NCBI GenBank assembly: GCA_016648135.1
Contig: JADDOH010001981.1
Span: 124,001-188,000 of the forward strand
Source of the DNA: Agrypnia vestita
Taxonomy: Eukaryota > Arthropoda > Insecta > Trichoptera > Phryganeidae
Direction of reading: 5' to 3'
Length of the DNA: 64,000 nucleotides
Part shown: piece by piece, positions 23,590 to 35,736 of the stretch
How positions within the stretch are numbered: position 1 is the stretch's first letter
Layout of the letters: each line of letters starts with the position of its first letter
The notes under the pieces: model-generated
Databases searched by the model: none
What the model saw: the letters and a program-made list of their open reading frames with translations, nothing else
What the model was told of the DNA's origin: nothing
Made by a program: the position numbers and the translations under genes

Positions 23590-23756
23590 ATAGAGATGCG
23601 AACACGGAATACGTGTCACATCAATATTCTTACTATTTTCAAACTAAGCTAAACGCTTGTGCTATGAAAATACGACTAACTTGCTAGTCTGGAGTGTGAT
23701 TCGAACCCGCGACCTTTGGATCACGAGTCGAGTGTCCTAACCACAAGACCAACAAG

Positions 23757-23759
<3 letters not shown>
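23590..23759 (-). repeat. SINE family A copy
   Basis: Read on the minus strand, a tRNA-like head (TAGCTTGTTGGTCTTGTGGT TAGGA with an A box, then GGTTCGAA as B box) leads into the body GCAAGTTAGTCGTATTTTCA and ends TTCCGTGTTCGCATCTCTAT with an A-rich tail. Pol III type. Confidence 0.85.

Positions 23760-23790
<31 letters not shown>
23758..23790. repeat. (TA)n microsatellite
   Basis: An uninterrupted run of about 16 TA units directly abuts the SINE head. Confidence 0.95.
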
Positions 23791-23793
<3 letters not shown>

Positions 23794-23845
23794 TTGTTTG
23801 AGATTTCCGCGAGCGCTATTATGTGGAACAAGTGGAGAAGACCTA

Positions 23846-23894
23846 GGCCGACATTTCGGCACGGTATCACGTGCCATTTTCAAGGCTAAAAAAG
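23846..23894 (-). ncRNA. Hammerhead-ribozyme-like motif 8
   Basis: The minus strand reads CCTTGAAAATGGCACGTGAT, then ACCGTGCCGAAATGTCGGCC. Stem II GGCACG/CGTGCC is perfect around TGATAC, though the 5' core box is degraded to CTTGAAA. Confidence 0.5.
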
Positions 23895-23999
23895 GTCTCA
23901 AAAGTTACGGACTAGCCGTACTTGTTCGCGGGTGACATGAAAGTCTCCCACCAAGAAGGCTGTCATACTTCATATATATATTTAAATAGAAGTTTTCGC

Positions 24000-25691
24000 G
24001 AAGGGAACATTTGCATGATGTAAGACTTTTTTCGGGAACTTCGCGGATTTACTAAAAATTATTTCTTGATTCAAATCAGGGGCATTTTTACTTAAGAAAT
24101 AACCAATCACAAGGAGGCATGTCAAGAGAGTAGAAAATCTGACAAACCAGGAGAATGCCAAGAAAGTATAAATCGGATGCGACTAATGGGAGTTCCTAGT
24201 GTGGTTGCTTCTAATCCATCATTAGCAACTTGATGATGTTTTGCTCTCAAAATGAAGATGAGATGAAATGCATAATACTGTACCCAGGCACGTACAGTCA
24301 GTACATTGATGAAGGAGTTGCACGTAAATTGTGTAAAAAATTGAATTAAATATTTATCCTATAGAATATTATGACATTTAAAATAATAATTAAACAGTCG
24401 TGATACTAATATAATGAGGTAATTATCTTGTTTCATTTTCTTGTAGAAATTTTCGGTAAGTAGGTACAACTTATTTTAAAATACTGAGAGCACACTGTAT
24501 ATCCATCTTTGTGCCACCCTGTACGTGGATTAACTACTTGCTTTTGTCAAAGCGTCTCTGATTTGACATAAAACAGTACGAAGTATTGCTCAAATTATTT
24601 TAAAGCAATGACATTGTTCGTTATTTTTGCTGTCTGACTCCAGACAAACGTGTCCCTTCACGTATGCCTGATATCTCACAAATAATTGCCTTAACACATA
24701 CTTTCGTGAAGATTTTCCTTTAAATTAAATCTCTAACATTTTTTATTACGTTTATTTTTTCAATATCTCTATATATAAATTAATAAAGAAAATAATTGCG
24801 CGATGAGGCAGGACAGAATCGTAGAATCCGGTGAGACTTGCTTCGGAGAACTGTATCGTAATCCTAATTATAAAACAAAAATTTAATATAAAATAATAAA
24901 AATTGAAAAACATCTGGCAGAAATGTTTTTGATTAGAAATTGAAAATTTTATGATATTTAATAGAAATGATACCATCTTAAAGAATCTTGAGATAAACCC
25001 AAAAAGAAATGTCTCAGTTAGGTTGACTTGGACAAAACCTTTGGATTTTTGAATGAGCTATGACATAAATTAAAGTATAATTAAGATAAAGCGAAGTAAA
25101 CGATTTTTTGAAAATGCCAAGGTGGTATTATGTTTTTACCACTTTAATTAATTTATCGTAATTTTTTGTGTTTTTGAAATGTTTTCTTTATTATTTTTTA
25201 ATATCAATAATTAAATGTAGGTGGTAGAAGGGGAATGGAATCTATATAAATATTTTTTTTACCTTTTTATTGATTCTACTTTTATACATTTTTTAAAATA
25301 TTATTCTTGCATAGAGATCATCTTTCTTGTTAGTCTGGAAGTCTCTTTTCCATAAGTCATGATTAAATACGATGTTTAGAATCAAAAACTACATTTTTCC
25401 CTTTGCCAGACTACTACTGACAGCAAGAATTCGATAGAAAAGTATTAAATGAAGCATTTCGCATACGGCGCATTTTCAATAAATTTTAATTTTATTTTAT
25501 TTTGTATTTATATGCTTAAAATGTAGGTTTTGTAATAATGTAAAATCTAAAAAAACTTATTTTTACCTATTGAATGATATCTAAATATTAAAAAATATAT
25601 ATTTTTAAAACATAATACTTTTGAAGTTCACCGCAATTTAAACTTCAATTATTTATTAATAAAAATACAAGAAATGCTTGTTTCATATATT
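24000..25691. other. No recognisable feature
   Basis: AT-rich, without a supported exon, RNA gene or matched repeat. Confidence 0.45.
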
Positions 25692-25869
25692 AAAAAAAAA
25701 TAGAGATGCGAACACGGAAAACGTGTCAAAATAATATTCTTACTATTTTCAAATTAAGCTAAACGCTTGTGCTATGAAAAAAGGACTAACTTGCTGGTCT
25801 GGAGTGAGATTCGAATCCGCGACCTTTGGATTACGAGGCGAGAGTCCTAACCACAAAACCAACAAGCTA
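25692..25869 (-). repeat. SINE family A copy
   Basis: Same order as the copy at 23590: tRNA-like head at the right end (TAGCTTGTTGGTTTTGTGGT), B box GGATTCGAATC, body, and an A-rich tail at 25692-25700. Confidence 0.85.
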
Positions 25870-26089
25870 CTCATTAATTAATTAAATATAAAATTATATA
25901 ATTAATTAATTAATTATAACGCAAGTATAACGAACTACCTAATTTAAAATTTTGACTCAATGATTCAATCCGGAGTTCGATTCAAGTCAGATACAAATCA
26001 AAATATTCAGAATATTTTGAGTTTTTCCAAATTTTTCAGAACACAGTGGATACTGGATTTTTTCCCAGAAATATCATTGATCAAGATAA

Positions 26090-26450
26090 TAAAAATGTCT
26101 CATAGAGACGAAATTATACTTTTTATGGAAATCCCAATTAAAAATAGATATCTCATTAGTGACATTTGTGTTTAATTAAGGGGAATGAAAAAGTTTTGGA
26201 TGCCGGCCACCGTAATAATAATTACAACATACATATAAAACGGATTGTAAAAACTTAAATATATGCAACTTCCAAAAATTTTAATACATGTGGTATTCTA
26301 TCATAGGTGGAAACGTGAACGTTACATTCTATAAAGTGATTACTTAAGCCAGCCGTACGATAGGTCGTAAGCCCTATGAACACCCAAAGACTTCCACACC
26401 TACTTTGCCATAAAAAATATATTTTCGTCTCTGAGCCATCTATAGTTAAA
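26090..26450. mobile_element. MITE family M1 copy
   Basis: GTCTCATAGAGACGAAATTA at the left and TATTTTCGTCTCTGAGCCAT at the right are inverted. The body (GTGATTACTTAAGCCAGCCG TACGATAGGTCGTAAGCCC) is the reverse complement of 3788-4135. Confidence 0.75.
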
Positions 26451-26734
26451 ATATTAACTGAAACTTTCAACATTGACTATTCCTGTACGATTAATGTTAC
26501 ATTTTGCAATACCTTCGGAAGACGTTCTAGGATGAACTAAAAATAAATAATTTAATGAGACAAGTTCGTCAAATTTTTTGGAAGCAGCAATTCAATATTC
26601 ACTCGAATATTTTTATTTCTCTATATAGCCTAAATCAACAAAAACGGGGCATTAAAAATTAGGATAATATCACATCACAACTGCAATAAATGTAATAGTG
26701 CATTTGTGAATAATTATAATTTCAGTATACAGAT

Positions 26735-27033
26735 TACGCAGGGGGTTTGGGCACGTTGAGCGAATGAATGAGGAAAGAATGGTAAGAAAGATATATAATG
26801 CAAGTGTTGACGGCGCTAGAAAGAGAGGGCGACCACGGAAGACGTGGCATGACCAAATTAACCAGATACTGGAAGATGGTCCTATTAGAAGCCTGAACAA
26901 CTGTCGAGCAGCTTGCATTCGAAGATGTATTAATGTATACGAAGAGAAAGTTGTATGTCAGGACAGAAGAGTATGGCGCTCTATCCTCTCTGCCTACCCC
27001 CACGGGGAAACGGCGTGATGGTAAGTAAGTAAG
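26735..27033 (+). mobile_element. LINE family 2, 5'-truncated insertion with 12-bp TSD
   Basis: The end of ORF2 of a non-LTR retrotransposon. The frame 26764-27018 reads MNEERMVRKIYNASV, then RGRPRKTWHDQI and VWRSILSAYPHGETA before its stop. It corresponds to the C-terminal region beyond the RT. It lacks all catalytic motifs, so it is a dead-on-arrival copy. The 3' end is GATGGTAAGTAAGTAAG. A perfect duplication CAGTATACAGAT flanks it (26723-26734 and 27034-27045), so both insertion edges are exact and the insertion is fairly young. Confidence 0.88.
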
Positions 27034-27289
27034 CAGTATACAGATCGAATTAAAAATAATTGGGAATATATTATAATATTTACTTTATATAAACAATACA
27101 AAAATTTACGTGCAATTTAGTGAGACATTTTTGAATTCATTGTCACTTAGTAATACTCATGAATTCCTTTTCTCTTTCTCACTAGAATCACTTCTGAAAA
27201 AGAATTTTAGGCAAAATGAAAATTATAGTAATTTGCCAGATTGATAGATTTTGAGCCAAGCATTCAATCCTCTTCGGCAATGAAGCCAT

Positions 27290-27847
27290 TACACTCGGAT
27301 TATCTATACCTATACAACTCAATTTCCGTCGGTCTGTCTGTTCTCTGTACAAATCTATCCCGTTTGTTCGATTCGATTCAAATGTTGCATTCTTATGCTT
27401 TAGGACGCGGCGGGTGACAAAGGCAACACTTCCCCCCCCTCCCCTTTTCCCCCTTCCCCAACCCTTGTTATAATTTCAATGCAAACCTGTACCGTTCGAT
27501 CGATCGGACTCAAATTTGGAAACTTATTCTTTAGGACCCGGCGTGTAAAATATGTTACATTTCTCTCCTCTCCATTTACCTCATTTCCTCCTCTAATATA
27601 TTTTCTGTACAAATCTACACTGTTTGACCGATTTGACCAAAATTTTGCACACTTATTCTTTAGGACCCAGCGGGTAACAGGCTAACTTTTTCTCCTGCAA
27701 ATCCTTTCCATCCCGGCATTGACCAAATGGAAACATTGTTTTTATTAGAGGCTTTTCAAAACAATGGAACCTTTGTTTTCCCCCACAAACTTATTTTTAA
27801 CTTAATCCTTATCCCGTGCAATGCTGAGTACAAAAAGCTAGTATAAT
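27290..27847 (-). repeat. Interspersed LINE/SINE-tail repeat R3, copy 1
   Basis: Its reverse complement (ACTAGCTTTTTGTACTCAGC ATTGCACGGGATAAGG, then AAACAAAGGTTCC and CAATGTTTCCATTT) matches 62511-62640. A three-fold internal duplication around TTCTTTAGGACCC(A/G)GCG is visible at about 27400, 27530 and 27660. Confidence 0.65.
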
Positions 27848-27984
27848 TATAAAATAAAATTACCGTAATCTGATTCAATTTATTTTTTAATAAATAGTAT
27901 TTAAAATACAGCGAATAATCGTGTATTTCGCTGAGAAACTTCAGCATATTGTTTAACATATTTTCCGCAGTCACCTTCCTCCAG

Positions 27985-28445
27985 ATATCCTACTTAGTTT
28001 TAACAACCCCAGTAAATAAACTTCCCAAATAAACAAACCCGCTCACTTGTTCTAGGCTTTAATTGTGCAATTACATCATACTTTGTCACTTTTTCGTCTC
28101 TCTCAAACACCATTACTTTCGACTTGCTAACATTCATCCATGCATTCATCGAACATTCTGTTCAGATCAGCTTCACTGTTGGTACTAATACTGCGTCATC
28201 AGCATACAGCAGGCAAAATATGATGAGTCTGTCCATTCTCGCCCCTACTTTCCATTCCTTCAGTTCTCTCAAACAATTACCCATATACAAATTGAAAACC
28301 CATGGTGACATTACGCATCCTGTTTGACACCTTTTTTAATACCAAACCATGATGCGAATGCCTCATTTATTTTCATATGAGTACTACCTTCCGCGTATTC
28401 AGACAAAACCTTCCTTAATAAGGGTGTTAAGGCCGTTCCTCTTTA
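27985..28445 (-). pseudogene. LINE family 2 reverse transcriptase fragment
   Basis: Minus-strand translation gives RQGCVMSPWVFNLYMGN, a broken stretch, then FCLLYADDAVLVP (motif C, near 28190-28220) and MNVSKSKVMVFERDEKVTK. These are RT motifs B and C and the segment after them. They join logically to the C-terminal pieces elsewhere in the window. Stops and an indel break the frame. Confidence 0.8.
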
Positions 28446-28884
28446 ACTTATTGTACCTACAAATTTATTTTTTGTAAGTAGTTAGTTTTTTTATATATTT
28501 GATGATGATATTCTGAAGTTTACCGTTGGTTTAATCTGTAAAATGAAAAAGATTGTCGGAAATACGTTACGTTAACTACATTTGAAATTAGACAGAGCTT
28601 TTGTATGTGCATATGCGGTGCGTATATATTTTATTTAATAAATAATGTTTTATTATAATTATGTAAAATTTTACGTGAACGTTGATAAATATTGATTTTA
28701 TTGGTGAAAAGAAAATATAACTGTATTAAATTCAAGTAGGTAACGTATCATTTTTTTTGTGTGGGATACAGTAAGTTTGTCTCACTGTCCTCTAGTAGTT
28801 TGTCCTTGTTACTTCGCTTAAAGTAGATATTTTTTCATAATGTTTAGATATCGGTTTTCAAAATTATAAAATAACAAAAAAATC
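28446..28884. other. No recognisable feature
   Basis: AT-rich, without matched repeats or exons. Confidence 0.45.
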
Positions 28885-29154
28885 ATATGTGGGGTATAAA
28901 TGCACAGGCAGCAATATCCAAAAAAAAATTAATGTAGTCATCGAGCATTACTAATTTATAAATGAAATTCGAGATTTTAAAGGAAACATAGACTATAAAT
29001 TTATAGGCAACATGATTTTAGAAGGGATAGATAGGTACATATAATCAAGAATTCAGTATATTTTAAATTAGTTATCCTCGGTGATTGCATACAAAACATT
29101 TTTTTTATTTTTTGGATATTGCTGCCTTTGCTTTTATACCCCACATATAATATG
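28885..29154. mobile_element. MITE family M4 copy (TATGTGGGGTATAAA ends)
   Basis: TATGTGGGGTATAAATGCAC and GGCAGCAATATCCAAAAAAA are inverted as TTTTTTGGATATTGCTGCCT and TATACCCCACATA. The inner parts are also weakly palindromic. A second copy is at 46838-47088. Confidence 0.8.
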
Positions 29155-29866
29155 TTCGTTGAATATTTTAAAGTGGATTGTTCATATGTTTTTATTTTTG
29201 TGTTAAATCCAACCGAAAATAGCGTTGCAATTATATTTTGGGTCAATTTTAGAATTATTTTTCTTTGTGTGAACGATTTTCAATAAGTGTACCTATAGAA
29301 TATTTTTGGAGTTAATAACATAAAAAACGTTGATAGAATTTAGTTGGTGTTAAGGTATTCACTCGCCACCTTGTATTGGGACTAATTTATGTATTTGATA
29401 GTATTTATTAAGTTCCAACACTTAGATTTTTTTACATCTAGAATTTTGTATTCTTTGATAAAAATAATTACTCTTTTTTACCTTTTACCGACTCTAACAA
29501 TGTTTTCGTTGCTCCTCCCCAAACAGATAGAGCGTAGTTTATTTAAGAGTAACAGAACGAAAAGTACAATGATCTTAAAAGTTAAGAATCTATTATACTG
29601 TGTTTTTATTTTAAAAAGTAAATAAGGTTTCTTATGCGTCCCTCTAGGTTCATAATTAGATTGTTATTTCTAGTTAATACGGTCATCAATCAGTACTTCC
29701 AAATCTTTGAAAGTTTTCACGTTGACACGAATTAGTCGTTTTCATGTTTATTTTAAATTAAAAAAATTGCGTGCAGGATTTTTATTTCGTAAGTTTTTAC
29801 TTTAAAAATTTATTTTTAATGAAATAATTATTTATTAAAATATTTATATGATAAATGACATCTGAA
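29155..29866. other. No recognisable feature
   Basis: No supported gene; the ORF at 29389-29625 is AT-driven. Confidence 0.45.
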
Positions 29867-31113
29867 TAGCTCCCAATGTCTGAGAAAATCATTGGCAACT
29901 ACCAATGCGGCTTTAGGCCAGGCAAATCATGCATTGATCAAATTTTCTCCTTGAGACAGATCTTAGAAAAAACGTTAGAATACAATGCCGAAATTCATCA
30001 TCTCTTTGTAGACTTCAAGACCGCGTATGATAGAATAAATAGGAATGCATTGTACAATGCAATGAGTGAGTTTGGCATACCGCGTAAGCTGATCAATCTG
30101 GTGAAACTAACAATGTCCCCAGTAACGTGTAGAGTCAGGGTTGGCAGTGATCTGTCCGAGCCCTTTAAAGCGCTCCACGGGGTGAGACAAGGAGATGGAT
30201 TGGCCTGCCTCTTATTCCACATGGTCTTAGAAAAAGTTACTCGTGACTCAGGAATTGAGATAAGAGCAACGATATTTGACAACTCTGTGCAACTATTAGC
30301 TTACGCTGATGATATCGACATAATTGCGAAAACTCCCGATGCTTTATGCAATACCTTCATAAATCTTGAAAGTTCTGCCAAAAACATGGGTCTCATAGTA
30401 AACCAGCAGAAGACCAAATACATGGCCGTAGGATGCACCCAACAAATCCCAACTCTCTCGTGTGGAAGTCAAAATTTTGAAACGGTACCGAGATTTACAT
30501 ACCTAGGATCCCTGATAACAAGCAACAATAATATTACAGAGGAGATCCAGAAGCGCATAGTGAGGGCAAATCGCTGTTTTTTCCGCCTACAAAAGCAGAT
30601 AAAATCCAGACTGCTGTCCAGACACACCAAGATATTAGTGTACAAAACTCTTATTAGGCCAGTGCTCACGTACGCAGTTGAGACGTGGGTACTAACTAAG
30701 AGGAGTGAGCGAGCACTGGACGTTTTTGAAAGGAAAATTTTGAGGCGTATCTTCGGACCGGTTCTAGAAAATGAACTTTGGCGCAGACGTTACAACAATG
30801 AGCTCTATACTCTATTTAAGGAGCCAAACGTCACAAAATTTATAAAACTGGGAAGACTTCGGTGGCTGGGTCATGTGGAGAGAATATCCGAGTATCAAAC
30901 ACCAAAGTCTCTGCTAAACTCAAGGCCAATAGGGCGAAGGAGCTCTTAGGAAGGCCAAAATTAAGATAGAGTGACAATGTCCTCAAAGACATCTTTGCCC
31001 TAGAGCTTCGGAACTGGAGAGAGTTGGCCCTAGACCGAGATGAGTGGAGAAAAATTGTTGAGGAGGCAAGACCCACCAAGGGTTGTAGTGCCAAGAATGA
31101 TGATGATGATGAA
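29867..31113 (+). mobile_element. LINE family 1 (RTE-like), 5'-truncated, with TSD
   Basis: The insertion carries the RT ORF and ends in a (GAT)n tail. ATGACATCTGAA at 29855-29866 and ATGATATCTGAA at 31114-31125 form a 12-bp target-site duplication with one difference, which defines both edges. The 5' endonuclease half is missing, as is usual for truncated LINE copies. Confidence 0.85.
29876..30949 (+). CDS. Non-LTR retrotransposon reverse transcriptase (partial, frameshifted at its end)
   Basis: This encodes most of the RT of a LINE; the enzyme copies its own RNA at a nicked chromosomal target. The 357-residue frame has FRPGKSCIDQIF (residues 13-24), motif A FVDFKTAYD (44-52, metal-binding Asp46), motif B RQGDGLACLLF (104-114), motif C LAYADD (141-146), and the downstream YLGS segment near 210. 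The endonuclease domain is absent because of 5' truncation, and no independent start is expected. Near 30946 a short insertion relative to 16880 shifts the frame, so the true ending (LGRPKL..., HQGL) continues out of frame to about 31085. The RT core looks intact, but the element cannot be autonomous. Clade placement as RTE-like rests on overall resemblance only. Confidence 0.9.
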   Translation: MSEKIIGNYQCGFRPGKSCIDQIFSLRQILEKTLEYNAEIHHLFVDFKTAYDRINRNALYNAMSEFGIPRKLINLVKLTMSPVTCRVRVGSDLSEPFKALHGVRQGDGLACLLFHMVLEKVTRDSGIEIRATIFDNSVQLLAYADDIDIIAKTPDALCNTFINLESSAKNMGLIVNQQKTKYMAVGCTQQIPTLSCGSQNFETVPRFTYLGSLITSNNNITEEIQKRIVRANRCFFRLQKQIKSRLLSRHTKILVYKTLIRPVLTYAVETWVLTKRSERALDVFERKILRRIFGPVLENELWRRRYNNELYTLFKEPNVTKFIKLGRLRWLGHVERISEYQTPKSLLNSRPIGRRSS

Positions 31114-31614
31114 ATGATATCTGAAGGGCAACCTAATTGAATCTGATATTTTAATACAATTGTTCATTTTCTCCAACAAAGGAGTACGTTTTAATAAATT
31201 TAATATGGAACCAAACGAAGCCTTATTAATAAAATACTATTGTTAAGATTTTTGTTGCGAAATGCGCGGTAAGAGAATTATTTTTTAAATTCTTAATTAA
31301 TCATCCGGGCTGGAAATGCAATTAATGCATTGCCGGTTTGTTTGCTTTTGTTGCTGAAATTTCTCGTATCGTAATAATTATCTTGAAAAATTTCTCCAGA
31401 TATTCTGTGAACATAACAGCCGACTCATAATTACATGACCACGATTTTACGTAATTTGAAGAACATTTCCCGCTGTAAGAAACTGTATAAAAAAACATCT
31501 CTGGAAAATATGAACGTGACAGAAAGAGAATATGAAGGCTGAAAAACCTGGGACAATTGTATGACCAAGTCTACCAGAGTTTTTCCGGGATACAGTAAAC
31601 AATTTTATGTATAA
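31114..31614. other. No recognisable feature
   Basis: Anonymous AT-rich spacer between two well-defined insertions. Confidence 0.45.
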
Positions 31615-32388
31615 ATTGAAGACCCCATGGCAAGAAGTTGTTAACTAACATTTTTGTCAAAAATGAGTTAATAAACCGTCTAAATTAAATAATGTACGCT
31701 CTTTCCATTGGAAATAAGTTCAGAACTTAAAAATAATTAGAACATGTTAAAATCATGTTAACTACACTATTTCATAAAAATCAAATCAGTTACTAATGGG
31801 AAGAACATGTTATCTTCAATAAAACATGTTCATGCCATTATTCTGAAATTAACATGCCTTTTAATTTGATTGGAATATTTATGGTTAATATAAATTTTAA
31901 TCTGGCAGTACTTTCATATCTTTGTTTTTATTTGAAGACTATTATAATATGTACCTACTTACATATTATTTTTCAATAATTTTAAATGGTACATACCATG
32001 TTTTGTATTATTAATTAACATGCCAGGTATTTTGTTATTTTGGATAATGGATTGTAAAAACGGATAGCATTTGAAGGGTTGTTTGATGTTCGTCTTTTAT
32101 CAATTTTAAAATTGTGTTGTTCTATTAAAAATGAGTTCCAGAGGCGAAAAAATGGTAGTTAACTACATTTTTTTTAGGGAAAATTAGTATATTTTTAATT
32201 TTTTTGTGCATAAATGCGTTTTTTTTTACTTTGTACATACTTTTTTGATATTTTAGTGACATAAATCAATGATTATTAATCCTGAATTAGCAATAAAATA
32301 TATTTTTCAAAAGGCGAAATGCAAATGTCTAATTATCTCAAAATGACTTGAATGTTAGTTAACAACTTCTTGCCATGGGGTCTTCAAT
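31615..32388. mobile_element. 774-bp DNA transposon with perfect 38-bp terminal inverted repeats
   Basis: The left end 31615-31652 (ATTGAAGACCCCATGGCAAG onward) and right end 32351-32388 are exact reverse complements over 38 bases. TATAA directly flanks both sides (31610-31614 and 32389-32393), which fits a 5-bp target-site duplication. There is no ORF of note inside, but several near-palindromic AACATGTT words occur near 31740-31830. It is non-autonomous; the superfamily cannot be settled from these ends. Confidence 0.92.
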
Positions 32389-32499
32389 TATAAACAATTA
32401 TATTAACAAAAAAAATCAGTAGAAGAAGAAGAAGAAAAGATGAGATTTTTTTAAAACAAGTAACATTCAAAATTAAAGGATATTCATTCGATGATACCA

Positions 32500-32542
32500 A
32501 CCGGTTTCGGAGTCTGCTCCTACATGAATCTTAAATAACGCT
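32500..32542 (-). ncRNA. Hammerhead-ribozyme-like motif 9
   Basis: On the minus strand ATGTAGGAGCAGACTCC leads into GAAACCGGTTGGTATC. Stem II GGAG/CTCC with a CAGA loop is perfect, and stem III ACC/GGT with a GGTT loop leaves GTA at the cleavage position. The 5' box is altered (TTCATG for CTGATG). Confidence 0.5.
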
Positions 32543-32544
32543 TG

Positions 32545-35500
32545 TAATATCTACCCTATATAACTAATAAACATTGCGACGTATTATTTTCAATATGACA
32601 TTTCAAGTATCGTGAGACAGAGATTAAATTCGTATAGATTAATTTTGTCTATGTTAAAATTAACTTTATTTTGTCCTATTTTGTATTCGAGTTGAAATGA
32701 AAAAAATCTAAAAATCACACAAAAATCAATCTCGATATCAAATAATTCGTAGCTGAGAAACCTTTGAAATGACTTTGAGAAATGATCCAACTTAAAAGGC
32801 ATTGGGATTATTACATTTACTGATTCCAGTTCCAATTCAACACTTCTCATTTTATCTAAATGAAATCAACCCATACGTTACCAGAAGATGAAAGTGGATA
32901 CGTACCTTTAAATGATTTTAGAGTACTCTCATTCTTGACTGATAATCATATATAAAAGCCCGAGAATAGACGTCTTGAACGGCAAAAGTAAATTCTTATT
33001 AAATTATTTTTATTTTATTTCCATATTTTATTGTTTTGGAGTTATGGATGTATACAATGGTAGATTTCAATGTTTTATACGAATAAATATAGGTATATAA
33101 AATTGTGCTTATAATATAGGTACTATAATTGAAGGTGTCTGTATAAAAAGGGTCTATATGCAAAATAAATATTTTACAGGACAGAGAAAAAGTACTTGGT
33201 GAGATAAATAACCGGAATTTCAGTTTTTTGTTATTTTCTGATAGTTTCTTGCCAGTTGTGGACATTAAATTTACGTTTTCTTTGTTTATTCATGCTGTTA
33301 AGCAATCCTAGTGACATTGTCAAAATGTCGGCATCCGTCATATTTGTTACTACCAGACTACGACTACTATAGGCTACTAAAGACTACCACTATAGAGCCT
33401 TAATCCAGGTTAGCCAATTTCTGATGTCGAATTTCGGCAATATTGAGTTGAAATCATGAAAAAATAAAATACCACACATGATGCATACTGTTATATAGAC
33501 CATTTTAAAACAATAAAATTACTTTCTACTACATAGATCCTTTTAATAAGGACGCCTTCAATTATTCAAATTACTTTTATTAGAGTTAAGGTTATTAATT
33601 ACGGTCGTTGGATGTATTTACGTGTTAAATAAAATGGATATTTTATACGAACCGTATATTTTACTGAGAAGCAAATCTCGACGTTTCCCTGAATAAGACT
33701 TTAGCGAAACGACGATATAAAAAGGTACTATTTATTTAAAAATCTGTAAGGCTTAGATAATTTAATAAAAAAATGACTTGCAATAATGCAAAAAAAAATT
33801 AAATATGGAGTAAAAAGGTGTTAATCGGTCATAAATCCAAGCCACAAAAACGACAAGTGCAGAACTATAAAGCACATTACAATAAAATCTAAAATGATTG
33901 AGCAATGTGAAATCTAGGATGACTTACAGGTCGCAATATTGAAGAAGGTAAACCCTTTTAAAAGAAGATGTATTGAAGAAGATAAACCCCTTAAATTGAA
34001 ATATGATACTTGTAATTGATTAAAATGAAAGGTTCAAAATAAAAAAAACTTTGGAGCATTTACCTCTTATTTACTACAAATATAGTGGTATTAAAAAACT
34101 CACTCACACACAGGATAATCCGAAGAAATGACCGACTCTAAGCGTAACATTTATGACATTTATTCTTCAATGTTGCTGCTAATCAAAACGATTTGATAGC
34201 GCATTTGATTGATACTAGGAGACAAATGATAAAATAATTTCATCCAAATGTATCAATTTTAGTACCAAAACCATTACAAGAATTTTTAACAGGTATTATA
34301 TTTATAATAAATCTGTAAATACGTCGCTAACGGGATAATATAAATTGTGAGGTCGTTTTAATCGCGTTTAGCGAGGATCTTCAAGATTCTTATGGAATCC
34401 GGGATTAAATTTTTAACTTTCTTTTAGAGGATAAAAGCTGGGTTTTATGAGACTATCTCAGAATTATTTCTCACTTCATCTCTAGAAAAATATTAATTAA
34501 AAAAATCTTATTAATTAAATACGAGCCAAATAATTTTATTTTTTTAAGAAAAAATCTGGTTCAAAATTTTGCACGGTTTTAATTGTTTTATTTAACTTGA
34601 ATCGAAGCGAATGAATTTTTAAATTTCGATATAAGTTACTCTCATGTTTTACAGAAAATAAGTCAACAAGAAAACTTTGATTTATTTTTTTTTTATTTGT
34701 TTATTTCTATTTAATTAAAATATAAAAATTTTGGTTAGACTGTGCCTGTCTCACTAGAAATATCTGTGTTGAGACAGGTTGATTTTGACAGACAGATTTT
34801 TAAGCTGAATACTATTTGAAACAATGAGCGCTTATTTAAACTGGATAACCTATGAATTTCATTTTATGTATTTCTCTAGAAAAACGTATTAGTTCTCATA
34901 AAAATATGAATTAAATTTTATGTTTTTTGTTTGTGTTTATCTTTATTATTATTTAAATTATATGTTTATGAATATTCATATATGAATATAATTTTTTTTA
35001 TTTTTAGTAGTGATATTTAAAATTATTGTTTTTCCTCAAATTAATGGTAAAACTGACTCCAAACTTAGTAGTACAAGTAGTTAAAGCGTGAGAACAAAAC
35101 TTTCGATAAATGGTCATTGATATACAAAAAAGCATTTTAATGTTCATAAACTAGCTAAGTCTTATGTTATTATATTTCTATTTTAGTAGGGAATATCTTA
35201 TAATATAATATGAAATTTAAAAAAAAACAAATAATGCTTTCAAAGAATTTTTTTTTTAATTTTTCTTTCTTTGAATTTTTCAACAAAATAATACATGAAT
35301 AAGATTAAAATATTTTAATTTATCACGGAGACACGGCTAACCCAAAACATACCCTATTAATAAGGATATTAAAATCTCTTTTTTAATTAAACCAAGTTTT
35401 GTCAAAGGCCCCTCATACTGAATAAATTAAAACATTAATTTGGAAGTCATTAAGAGACTGATAAATTTAAATTTTTTGCATAAAAATGCTTTTTAGCAGT

Positions 35501-35736
35501 TAAGAAACATCAAACATATTCAAACTCGTACAAAATACTTTTTTTATCAATATATTGGCTTTTGATTTGTTGCAAATTAATCTTAAAACACTTTTACGAG
35601 TTTGGTTAGCGCAATCGTTATTTATTTTCTAGACTTTCTTAAACAATGTTTAAGCGATAATTTTATCTACCTTGAATAAAATTATTTAGTTTGATATTTT
35701 GAAAAAGTTCTAGATATATAATTATAAAAGGCCTAC
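32545..35736. other. No recognisable gene
   Basis: About 3.2 kb of anonymous AT-rich DNA. No exon, RNA or matched repeat was found; a small CTGTCTCA/TGAGACAG stem lies near 34747-34780. Confidence 0.45.

Larger units (their letters stand above)
1276..35736 (-). other. NPF: Inferred first intron of NPF (about 34.5 kb)
   Basis: This is bounded on the minus strand by a GTAGGC donor at 35736 and a polypyrimidine-AG acceptor ending at 1276. No other host exon was recognised between them; everything identifiable is repeat-derived. The boundaries are sequence-supported, but joining the two exons is inference. Confidence 0.5.

Noticed and set aside
23590..23759. A tRNA gene on the minus strand
   Set aside because: A and B boxes are present, but the sequence continues into a repeated non-tRNA body and an A-rich tail found at seven loci, so it is a SINE.
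28124..28327. 67-codon plus-strand ORF
   Set aside because: It is the antisense shadow of the minus-strand reverse transcriptase fragment with its YADD motif.
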